Assembly (NCBI RefSeq): GCF_003254055.1
Contig: NZ_QKZT01000009.1
Location: 62,001-126,000, forward strand
DNA: 64,000 bases
From: Algoriphagus chordae
GTDB taxonomy: Bacteria; Bacteroidota; Bacteroidia; Cytophagales; Cyclobacteriaceae
Direction: 5' to 3'
Shown: positions 35,237-42,579 of the stretch, one piece after another
How the letters are laid out: the number at the start of each line of letters is the position of its first letter
Numbering within the stretch: position 1 is the stretch's first letter
Translations under genes and position numbers: made by a program
The notes under the pieces: model-generated
Told to the model about the DNA's origin: nothing
Seen by the model: the letters and a program-made list of their open reading frames with translations, nothing else
The model's database searches: none

Positions 35237-36034
35237 ATGAAAAGCAATAAACATATAGAAAGAGACGGGAAGTCATCAGCTAAAATTTTTGATAGCAGAA
35301 GCCTAAAAGTGGACTATCGAACGCTGGAGCCTATTCTTAAAAAAGGCTTGTCAGTCTTAGATGTCGGCTGTGGTACGGGTTCTATCTCAAAGGATATTGC
35401 TAGCATAGTGGGCGATTCTGGAAGAGTTGTAGGAATTGATAATACAGAAAAGTTTATTGAAAGCGGCAAGGCATCCTATGCTGACATTCCGAACCTAAGT
35501 CTGATACATACTGATTTATTTGACTTTGATTCAAACGAGAAATTTGACCTCATCACTTCAGCAAGAACTTTACAGTGGCTAAGTAATCCAAAAGAAGCCT
35601 TGCTCAAAATGAAAACTTTATTGAAGCCTAAGGGTATGATTTCAATTCTGGATTACAATCACAACAAGTTGGGATGGAATCCACTACCGCCACAGAGCAT
35701 GCAAGATTTTTATAAGACTTTTCTAAAATGGAGAGCTGATGCAGGAATGAACAATGGTATTGCGGATGATTTGCCTGAGCTAATGAAAGAAATCGGAATG
35801 CAGGAGATAGAAGCCCTAAACTCTGATGAGCATTATGAAAAACACAGAGAGGATTTCAAAGCCAAAGTTGGAATCTGGTCTAAAGTGGCCGCTTCAAGCC
35901 AAATGGTGGAAGAAGGATATTTAGACGATAAGTTGAGGCTAAGAGCTATCGAAGAATATAATGTCTGGCTGGAAACCGAAGCTATTTCAATGACCATGAA
36001 ATTGACTGAAGTAAGGGGAAGATTGCCTGCTTAA
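35237..36034 (+). CDS. class I SAM-dependent methyltransferase
   Basis: A 265-residue Rossmann-fold methyltransferase. Motif I is LDVGCGTGSISKD (about 40-52), the ribose-binding acidic residue follows in VVGIDNTEKF, and motif IV is FDLITSARTLQWL. These are ubiE/Methyltransf_11-like features. The substrate is unknown; close Bacteroidota relatives are annotated only as generic methyltransferases. It is cytoplasmic and has no functional link to its neighbours. Confidence 0.92.
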   Translation: MKSNKHIERDGKSSAKIFDSRSLKVDYRTLEPILKKGLSVLDVGCGTGSISKDIASIVGDSGRVVGIDNTEKFIESGKASYADIPNLSLIHTDLFDFDSNEKFDLITSARTLQWLSNPKEALLKMKTLLKPKGMISILDYNHNKLGWNPLPPQSMQDFYKTFLKWRADAGMNNGIADDLPELMKEIGMQEIEALNSDEHYEKHREDFKAKVGIWSKVAASSQMVEEGYLDDKLRLRAIEEYNVWLETEAISMTMKLTEVRGRLPA

Positions 36035-36135
36035 ACACTAAACTATTTTGTCAAGAGATTTAATCTCTTTTCGTAATTGAATCTAATTGACCAAGCGAAA
36101 AAAGCATTTGTAATAAAAGGTAATACCAGATAAAT

Positions 36136-37194
36136 ATGAGAAATAAAACCACACTCTTCACGCTACTAATTTTGGGGATACTCTTTTATTCCTGCACAGG
36201 TTCCAACAAGGAAATCCTTCCTATTCCATCAACAAGTCCTAGCGAAGCTCAGCTGAAGCAAATTGAACGTAAGTATGGCATGTTCATTCATTTTGGAATA
36301 AACACCTTCCACGATCAGGAATGGACTGATGGCTCAAAACCTGCTTCAAGCTACGCTCCTACAGCCATTGACGCCGATCAATGGGTGAAAACCGCAAAAG
36401 ATAGCGGGATGAAGTATGTTATTTTAATCACCAAACACCACGATGGATTTTGTCTTTGGGATAGTAAGTACACGGAATATGATATCGCCAACTCAGGTAA
36501 CACCACTGATGTCGTAGAGGCAGTAGCCAAAGCATGTGAAAAATATGATATCGGCTTAGGACTATACTATTCCCTTTGGGATAGAAATAGAAATGCCGAG
36601 GTAGAAAACGTGGAACTTGATAGCAGCTACAATTCCTATATGATTCAGCAATTAAATGAATTGATGGATATCACTCAAAAACATACCAATATCGTGGAGT
36701 TTTGGTTTGATGGCGGTTGGCTAAAGGAAAATAACCGCTGGCCGATAAATGACATCTATCAAACCATAAAATCGAGGGAGCCAGATTGCCAAGTTGGTGT
36801 GAACTGGACCATCGGTTTACCTGAAAATCCCGACTTCCACCCAGTATTACCCGCAGACCAAAAAGAAGGTTATCCGATACGATATTTTCCAAGTGATTTT
36901 AGATTGGGCGACCCTTATCTACCGATTGATAATGATCCCAAATTATTCAGCCATAATGGAGAAGAATACTATATGCCTTGGGAATCAACAGTTTGCATTA
37001 GTAAGCGATGGTTTTACAATACCCAAGACAGCGTTTACAAACCTATCGATGAATTGGTAGAAATGTATAAGGTTGCTACGTCACAGGATAATATTTTGAT
37101 TCTAAACTGCCCACCAAATCGAGAAGGAAAAATCAGAGATGAAGATATTGAGATACTGGCCGAATTGAGAAAACGATTGGATATTAGTATCTAA
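36136..37194 (+). CDS. GH29 alpha-L-fucosidase-like lipoprotein (catalytic domain only)
   Basis: A 352-residue protein with a lipoprotein signal (lipobox FYSCTG, Cys20). The GH29 barrel features are KYGMFIHFGINTFHDQEW near 50-67, ILITKHHDGFCLWDS near 96-110, GLGLYYSLWDR and VEFWFDGGW, whose Asp would be the nucleophile. It is clearly shorter than standard fucosidases of about 450-600 residues, since the C-terminal beta-sandwich is missing. The protein ends shortly after the barrel (ILNCPPNREGKI). It is followed by a sulfatase, suggesting a role in degrading fucose-containing sulfated glycans. Activity is inferred only. Confidence 0.88.
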   Translation: MRNKTTLFTLLILGILFYSCTGSNKEILPIPSTSPSEAQLKQIERKYGMFIHFGINTFHDQEWTDGSKPASSYAPTAIDADQWVKTAKDSGMKYVILITKHHDGFCLWDSKYTEYDIANSGNTTDVVEAVAKACEKYDIGLGLYYSLWDRNRNAEVENVELDSSYNSYMIQQLNELMDITQKHTNIVEFWFDGGWLKENNRWPINDIYQTIKSREPDCQVGVNWTIGLPENPDFHPVLPADQKEGYPIRYFPSDFRLGDPYLPIDNDPKLFSHNGEEYYMPWESTVCISKRWFYNTQDSVYKPIDELVEMYKVATSQDNILILNCPPNREGKIRDEDIEILAELRKRLDISI

Positions 37195-37242
37195 TGGAGT
37201 GAAAAATAAATATTCTAACTAGCAATCAATTAATCGAGTAAA

Positions 37243-37272
37243 GGCTAAAGCCACCAGTACTGGGCTTCAGCC
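37243..37272. repeat. dispersed inverted repeat, AGCC..CCAGTaCT..GGGCT family (copy 1)
   Basis: GGCTAAAGCC and GGGCTTCAGCC flank CCAGTACT, forming an imperfect palindrome. A similar element lies inverted at 42491-42519. Confidence 0.55.
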
Positions 37273-37351
37273 AAGTAGTTTGCCACCTGGCAATTTTATT
37301 TAATATCTTACCTTATAAACACTTAGCCCCGAGCCATATAACCTAGCAACC

Positions 37352-39130
37352 ATGTCAGCAGCACCAAAGAGTATTTTTTATCTGATTCTTGGAATGGGAT
37401 TAATCTTATTCCAATCCTGCAAACCAGAAGCAGAAGAAGTAACCAAACCAAATATTGTCCTCATACTTACAGATGATCAAGGCTGGGGAGATCTGGGCAT
37501 CAATGGTAACTCACAGGTGAATACTCCAAATATTGACCAACTTGCAAAAGCGGGAGTTCAATTCAGTAGGTTTTATGTAGACCCAGTATGCTCTCCTACT
37601 CGAGCGGAGATTTTGACCGGCAGGTATCATCCTAGAACTGGTGTTTATTCTACTTCAGAAGGTGGTGAGCGATTAGATCTTGACGAAAAAACAATTGCGG
37701 AAATCTTCCAATCAAATGGTTACAATACAGCGGGCTACGGCAAATGGCACAATGGCTCCCAACCTCCATATCATCCCAACAATAGAGGTTTTGAGGAATA
37801 CTATGGTTTCACTTCTGGTCACTGGGGAAATTATTTCAGCCCTATGCTGGAGCGAAATGGTGAGGTCACCAAGGGAAAAGGATTTATCATTGATGATCTC
37901 ACCGATAACGCACTGAGCTTTATCGAAAACCATAAGAATGATCCATTCTTTGTCTATTTGGCTTACAATACACCACATAGCCCAATGCAGGTACCCGATA
38001 TCTGGTGGGACAAATACAAGGACGCTACTATAGATTCCAACCACCGATACGGGGATAAAGAAACGATAAATAAAACTCGAGCAGCTTATGCCTTGACTGA
38101 AAATATTGATTGGAATGTCGGCAGACTTGTGGACAAATTGGATAGCCTTAAACTCCTAGAAAACACAATCGTAATCTATCTCTCTGACAATGGTCCAAAT
38201 GGCTGGAGATGGAATGAGGGGCTAAAAGGCATCAAGGGAAGTACAGATGAAGGAGGAGTTCGATCTCCTTTTATACTATATTGGAAAGACCACTTGAAAC
38301 CACAAATCATCTCACAGATAGCCAGCGCAATTGATATTCTGCCTTCGCTAGTGGATTTGGCTGGTATCAATAATCCATTTGATAAGCCTAACGACGGCCT
38401 GAGTTTAAAGCCCCTACTCACAGAATCAAAGCCAGAATGGCCAGAACGATATGTGTATAGCCATTGGAGAGGTCGGGTTTCTGTTCGTAATCAAACCTAC
38501 ATTCTGGATAACGAGAATCAACTATTTGACTTAAGCACAGACCCTGGTCAGCTCAATCCTATTGCTGAACCTTCAGAAGCTATACTTTCTGAATTGACCC
38601 AAGCTAAAAATGACTGGATCAAAACAGTACTTTCAGAGCTCAATCCGGAGAGAGAAGAAGTATTCCCTGTAGGATTTGAAGATAGCAAATACACACTCCT
38701 TCCAGCTCGAGACGGCCTTCCGCATGGTGGCATTAAGCGTTCTAGCATTCATCCTAATTCCTCGTATTTCACCAACTGGACTTCCACTACGGATAGCGTC
38801 ACCTGGGATACTGATATTCTTACTAGCGGCAAGTATAAGGCAACAGTCTACTACACCTGCAAAGCCTCTGCGATTGGCTCTACCCTAGTATTGAAGCAAG
38901 GATCAAATGAGCTAAAAACTCTCATCAAAGAGGCTCATGACTCGGATTATGTAGCCGCAGAATATGATCGTTCGCCACGTGATGAATCTTATGAGAAAGA
39001 TTACTTGCCTCAGGAAATGGGAATCATACAACTGGACAAAGGACATCATCCCTTATCGATGAAAGCCTCCGAAATCAAAGGTTCTGAATTTATTGAGCTT
39101 CGATTGCTCGTTTTGGAGCGAGTTAACTAG
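37352..39130 (+). CDS. formylglycine-dependent sulfatase with C-terminal extension (lipoprotein)
   Basis: A 592-residue S1 sulfatase with a lipoprotein signal (lipobox LFQSC, Cys23). The activation motif is CSPTR with Cys80 in PVCSPTRAEILTGR. The metal motif LTDDQGWGDLGI lies near 39-50, and YLSDNGPNGW near 275. After the sulfatase fold, a C-terminal region of about 130 residues (from near 460) looks like a beta-sandwich module (DSVTWDTDILTSGKYKATVY). It may bind sugar. It follows the GH29-like gene by 157 bases on the same strand. Substrate unknown. Confidence 0.94.
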   Translation: MSAAPKSIFYLILGMGLILFQSCKPEAEEVTKPNIVLILTDDQGWGDLGINGNSQVNTPNIDQLAKAGVQFSRFYVDPVCSPTRAEILTGRYHPRTGVYSTSEGGERLDLDEKTIAEIFQSNGYNTAGYGKWHNGSQPPYHPNNRGFEEYYGFTSGHWGNYFSPMLERNGEVTKGKGFIIDDLTDNALSFIENHKNDPFFVYLAYNTPHSPMQVPDIWWDKYKDATIDSNHRYGDKETINKTRAAYALTENIDWNVGRLVDKLDSLKLLENTIVIYLSDNGPNGWRWNEGLKGIKGSTDEGGVRSPFILYWKDHLKPQIISQIASAIDILPSLVDLAGINNPFDKPNDGLSLKPLLTESKPEWPERYVYSHWRGRVSVRNQTYILDNENQLFDLSTDPGQLNPIAEPSEAILSELTQAKNDWIKTVLSELNPEREEVFPVGFEDSKYTLLPARDGLPHGGIKRSSIHPNSSYFTNWTSTTDSVTWDTDILTSGKYKATVYYTCKASAIGSTLVLKQGSNELKTLIKEAHDSDYVAAEYDRSPRDESYEKDYLPQEMGIIQLDKGHHPLSMKASEIKGSEFIELRLLVLERVN

Positions 39131-39161
39131 CACAATTGTCAAATCTAAAATCTATCAAATA

Positions 39162-39740
39162 ATGACCAAAACAATCTACGAGTTAACCAAAGAAGACTGG
39201 AATAGCCTTTTCCCAATTGAGATTGTAGATCATAATCCCAACTGGAAATCTGTTTTTGAAAAGGAAAAAGAAGCCATTCTCTCTAGTGTAGGTTCTGATG
39301 CAATACTGAGAGTGGAGCACTTTGGTAGCTCTTCTATTCCGAGCATCAAGTCGAAGCCATACATAGATATGTTGATTGAGATTCCTTCAGAATTACTCTT
39401 TGATGAAGACCTGATTTCAAAATTCGAAACCTTAGGATATGCCTATTTCAAAGTACCCAAAAGAGATCTTATTCCTGCCTACATGTCTTTTGGCAAAGGT
39501 TATAGATTTGATGGGAAAAAAGAACAGATTTATCACATTCACATGTGCCCATCCGACAATATCATGTGGGAGCAAATCCTATTTAGAGACTATTTGAATG
39601 AAAATAAAGAGCGCGCAAAGGAGTACGAAGCCCTGAAAGTAGATTTAGCCTCCAAGTTTAGAAACGACCGAGGAGCTTATGTTTTGGGTAAAAACGATTT
39701 TATAAAAGAGACTTTAGACTTGATCAAGCAACAAAAGTAA
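39162..39740 (+). CDS. GrpB-family (UPF0157) nucleotidyltransferase-like protein
   Basis: The ATG at 39162 is preferred; a longer frame from 39093 would overlap the sulfatase end. The 192-residue protein has the GrpB features VDHNPNWKSVFEKEKEAI, HFGSSSIPSIKSKPYIDMLI and HIHMCPSDNIMWEQILFRDYL. GSSS-x-P resembles the nucleotidyltransferase GS motif, and some members are fused to other enzymes, but no reaction is firmly known. It is cytoplasmic. Linkage to the upstream sulfatase is probably coincidental. Confidence 0.9.
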   Translation: MTKTIYELTKEDWNSLFPIEIVDHNPNWKSVFEKEKEAILSSVGSDAILRVEHFGSSSIPSIKSKPYIDMLIEIPSELLFDEDLISKFETLGYAYFKVPKRDLIPAYMSFGKGYRFDGKKEQIYHIHMCPSDNIMWEQILFRDYLNENKERAKEYEALKVDLASKFRNDRGAYVLGKNDFIKETLDLIKQQK

Positions 39741-39842
39741 GGAGTTCAGCTTATACTTTGATTGAGCCAATGAGGTATTGACTCTCGTTCAACTTAGGCT
39801 ATGTAAGAAAGCTCTGCTTCTGGAAAAGTATGACAACTGAAA

Positions 39843-39858
39843 ACTGATCACTGAGACT
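39843..39858 (+). repeat. copy of the ACTGATCACTGAGACT repeat
   Basis: This 16-base word also occurs at the end of the tandem repeat near 58552. The preceding 39811-39828 (GCTCTGCTTCTGG-like text) also resembles the repeat body there. Confidence 0.5.
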
Positions 39859-39870
39859 GCTCACTAATCA

Positions 39871-41256
39871 CTACCTATCCCCTCCTCCAAAATTCATCTT
39901 GAAACTCGCTCCAAATAGGCCATAGGTATCACCATAGCCGGAGACTTGTTTCAGCTGATAATTGTAGAAAGGCATGATCACATAGTTTGCTCCCTTGGTC
40001 TCCAAGACCCGCAGATTGACTCCGAAATTCAGTGTGGCAAAGGGATAGAATTTACCACTTTTGGATTCCAATGCTTTGCTTTCTACTACTGATTCCTGAC
40101 GCATGGTAAGTGATGAAAAACCAGCCGCATCATTGTTATAAACTGCTACTTGCCGCTCAGTAATATTCTCCTGTGAGGCTTTCTGATTCAGTGCATAGTA
40201 GTTGGAAAAACCAGCTTGGATCGACACAGAATTGTTTCTAGTCACAGGATACTTCACGAAGACAGGAACCTCGACCTGCATCTGTTGAACTTCAAGTTTC
40301 TCGGTTTGAGGATATGAATTTCCAAAAACCGTCACCATACTTTCCTGCTCAGCGTTTTGATTCAGATAGTTCAAACCTACTCCTGAACCTAAGGTAAACT
40401 TGCCAGGAAGATTAATATCCACCAGCATACCAAGACCAATAGTCTGAGCCGTGGCTACCTGATTATCGCTTTGGATCGCACCAAAACCTGGTGACAGACC
40501 CATTCCTAAGCCAACTGATGCTTTTTCTTTGGGGATAATTGGAAAGTCATTCTCTGCAACAAAGATCTCCGGCTCGGTCGTTTTCTGCACTACTTCGGCT
40601 TTTGCCAAAGCCAACCCAGTCTCCCCAGCAGCTTTGACTTGCTCCTGATTTTCTACTGTTTCCGATGCTTCTTCTGCTTTAGCGATCTGTTGCTCCTGTT
40701 GAGTAATTGACTTTTCCCCTATTTGCACTTCAGCCTTTTCATTAGAATTTGCTGGATCCTCAGATGAGAGTTCAACCTTATCCAATTTGACAGACCTTTC
40801 TATAGGCTGTTGACTGGAAGCTATAGCTTTCTTATCTGCAGGATTTGCTTGAGAGTTTTGAGCTGTTGAAGCTTCAGCAAGGGTTTCTAGGTCAAGAATA
40901 TCTTTACTTGACTCTAGTTCAACTTCTTCTTCCTGAGACTTAGTTCCCAATGCATCAGCACTTTCTGGTAATTCCTCGATTACCTTTTCAGGGATGTTCT
41001 TCTCGCTTTCTGCCAGTTTCAACTCTGTAGAATCAGCATTTTCATGAACAGATAAATCTACTGAATTCAACCCAACTGCGATGAGCAATAAAGACGCAGC
41101 GATCCCTGATGCCCAATAGGCAATAGTTCTGCGTCTGAGCATAGCTCGCTTTTTCTGAAAACCTTCCCAGGCACCTAATTCGTAGGGCATGGAGGCTTCG
41201 ACTAACTTCTTTTTAAGGGAAGCAGCAATTTCCTTATCCAGCTTATCTTCCTTCAT
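39871..41256 (-). CDS. anti-sigma-like membrane protein with C-terminal beta-barrel-like domain
   Basis: A 461-residue protein. The N-terminal 40 residues are soluble and basic (LDKEIAASLKKKL, then GAWEGFQKKRAMLRRR). They are followed by one membrane helix (about 45-62: AYWASGIAASLLLIAVGL). A long Glu/Ala/Gln-rich linker spans about 65-240. The C-terminal 220 residues look like an outer-membrane beta-barrel of PorT type (GLGMGLSPGFGAIQSDN, FGVNLRVLETKGANYV). The start overlaps the ECF sigma gene by 14 bases, so it is probably its anti-sigma or sensor partner. Joining an inner-membrane helix to a barrel-like domain is unusual and its topology is unclear. Confidence 0.82.
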   Translation of the reverse strand: MKEDKLDKEIAASLKKKLVEASMPYELGAWEGFQKKRAMLRRRTIAYWASGIAASLLLIAVGLNSVDLSVHENADSTELKLAESEKNIPEKVIEELPESADALGTKSQEEEVELESSKDILDLETLAEASTAQNSQANPADKKAIASSQQPIERSVKLDKVELSSEDPANSNEKAEVQIGEKSITQQEQQIAKAEEASETVENQEQVKAAGETGLALAKAEVVQKTTEPEIFVAENDFPIIPKEKASVGLGMGLSPGFGAIQSDNQVATAQTIGLGMLVDINLPGKFTLGSGVGLNYLNQNAEQESMVTVFGNSYPQTEKLEVQQMQVEVPVFVKYPVTRNNSVSIQAGFSNYYALNQKASQENITERQVAVYNNDAAGFSSLTMRQESVVESKALESKSGKFYPFATLNFGVNLRVLETKGANYVIMPFYNYQLKQVSGYGDTYGLFGASFKMNFGGGDR

Positions 41257-41791
41257 ATTCTTTCAAGTGTAATGAGACTAATTTGCGAAGCTGAGCCTTA
41301 GCCCGAGCTAGATATACTCTAGACGAACTTTCGGTTAGTCCCAGCTTTTCCCCAATTTCCTTATGACTATAGCCCTCGATCTCATAGAGATTGAACACCA
41401 TTTTGTGATCTTCTGCTAATAGATTGATCAGATTTATAATATCCTGAAATGCAAGATCTTGAAGCGCATTCACTTCATGGAAAACCCCAGTTTCCTCAGA
41501 TACATCGCTTTGATTCTGAAACTTCTTCTGCTTGCGGAAATAGTCTATCGCGGTGTTTACGGTGATACGACGAAGCCATGCCTTTACAGACTGGAAGTCA
41601 TCAAATTTTTTGATCGATCCGAAAAACTTCATAAAGGAGTCGTTCGTGATCTCATCTGCCAGGGATTTATCTTTGGAATAGGACAGACTGATTCCCATGA
41701 CATAGCCATAGTATCTTTTATAGAATACCTCTTCGTACTTAGCCGATCTACGTTTGCAACCTTCGATCAGCTCCTGATCCGTCCAATTCAA
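41243..41791 (-). CDS. ECF-type RNA polymerase sigma factor (TTG start)
   Basis: A 182-residue sigma-70 family protein. Region 2 is FYKRYYGYVMGISLSYSKDK through AWLRRITVNTAIDYFRKQ. Region 4 is LINLLAEDHKMVFNLYEIEG, then YSHKEIGEKLGLTESSSRVY. No ATG is available upstream: an in-frame stop lies just before the start, and the first internal Met (residue 32) would remove part of region 2. A TTG at 41791 that gives MNWTDQELIEGCKRR is therefore the likely start. The 3' end overlaps the anti-sigma-like gene by 14 bases. Target promoters unknown. Confidence 0.9.
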   Translation of the reverse strand: MNWTDQELIEGCKRRSAKYEEVFYKRYYGYVMGISLSYSKDKSLADEITNDSFMKFFGSIKKFDDFQSVKAWLRRITVNTAIDYFRKQKKFQNQSDVSEETGVFHEVNALQDLAFQDIINLINLLAEDHKMVFNLYEIEGYSHKEIGEKLGLTESSSRVYLARAKAQLRKLVSLHLKEYEGR

Positions 41792-41856
41792 TTCAAACCT
41801 ATTAATCTATGGTTTACGACATCCATGCTGGAGTCGGAATTATCAATCTTAGCTAT

Positions 41857-42111
41857 TCATTTGCTCCTCTCCACAAAGGCTGCTTCCTCTGTGGAATGAT
41901 TCGCAAGTTTCTTTGTACTGCTATTCTCCAGCCTTATGGCAGCATTCATACAATCGGCAATTCCGATTAGATGCTGAGGATAGCTAGGATTTGTAGCAAA
42001 ATTAGATGCTTCTAGCGGAAATCCACTGTTGATCGATTCATTCTCAGAACCAGCATTCAGCGCGCTGCCTGCAAATATCAATACCAAATAAATCCGTAGA
42101 ACTGTATTCAT
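41857..42111 (-). CDS. small exported protein, unknown
   Basis: This 84-residue frame starts at an ATG at 42111 preceded by AAGAAGG and has a signal-like N-terminus (MNTVLRIYLVLIFAGSALNA). The mature part is short and polar (EASNFATNPSYPQHLIGIAD). It lies 65 bases upstream of the sigma gene on the same strand. No family is recognised. It may be real because of the signal segment, but could be a chance frame. Confidence 0.5.
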   Translation of the reverse strand: MNTVLRIYLVLIFAGSALNAGSENESINSGFPLEASNFATNPSYPQHLIGIADCMNAAIRLENSSTKKLANHSTEEAAFVERSK

Positions 42112-42173
42112 CCTTCTTTATTACCCTGACGGACTTAGTACTCAAGACGCTACAGGTGTGGGGAAATATTTTT

Positions 42174-42224
42174 TGGTTGGTAGGTGTTGGTTATTGGTTG
42201 GTGGTTGTGGGTTGTTGGTTGGGG
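42174..42224 (+). repeat. GT-rich low-complexity stretch with many TTGG words
   Basis: GG dinucleotides recur every few bases (TTGGTTGG, GGTTGTGGG, TTGGTTGGGG). It could vary in length by slippage and could form a two-tier G-quadruplex. Confidence 0.65.
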
Positions 42225-42349
42225 ACACGGAGCTAATAATCAATGTTCAAATTTAAGAGGCATTTTTCAGGTTGATGTCCAGTGGGAATAAAATGGGGAA
42301 ATTTAGAATTTAAAATTATAGCTAGGCTCTTGTTCGCTATAAAGCTGTA

Positions 42350-42427
42350 TTCTAAGGCCGCTGTTTATGTCTTAAAGAATGCGTATTCTAAGGCTGCCCT
42401 CCGTGTCTAAGGCCGCCGTTCGTGTCA
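42350..42427 (+). repeat. three imperfect repeats of TCTAAGGCCGC..GTGTC type
   Basis: Units near 42350-42371, 42387-42407 and 42406-42427 share TCTAAGG(C/T)(C/T)GCC and a TGTC end. The last runs into the hairpin TTCGTGT-c-ACACGAA at 42419-42433. Confidence 0.55.
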
Positions 42428-42433
42428 CACGAA
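42419..42433. repeat. inverted repeat TTCGTGT-c-ACACGAA
   Basis: Perfect 7-bp arms flank one central base. It lies at the end of the triple repeat, about 150 bases before the 601-residue protein gene. Confidence 0.5.
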
Positions 42434-42490
42434 TGGCTTCAGATAAACCGCAAATACTTTGGCACAAAAACCAAACATGACAAAAGTCAG

Positions 42491-42519
42491 TCTTAGCCCT
42501 GAGGACTGGCAGGCTAAAG
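42491..42519. repeat. dispersed inverted repeat, AGCC..CCAGTcCT..GGGCT family (copy 2)
   Basis: TTAGCC (42493-42498) and GGCTAA (42512-42517) form the arms. Read on the minus strand, the core GCCTGCCAGTCCTCAGGGCT matches the element at 37243-37272. Confidence 0.5.
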
Positions 42520-42579
42520 GGAGACAATTGGCGCTAATTTTACTTTTTCATATATTAAGTATAAACTTTTCCCATACAT

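Larger units (their letters stand above)
42112..42579. other. 468-base repeat-rich intergenic region
   Basis: No gene is recognised. It contains a GT-rich stretch (42174-42224), three imperfect tandem units (42350-42427), a hairpin (42419-42433) and a copy of a dispersed inverted repeat (42491-42519). It looks like a repeat-accumulating spacer. Confidence 0.65.

Noticed and set aside
41459..41899. 146-codon plus-strand frame
   Set aside because: It is antisense to the sigma factor gene and lacks family features.
42174..42224. possible CRISPR array in the GT-rich stretch
   Set aside because: Units are short, irregular and without spacers; no cas genes are present.
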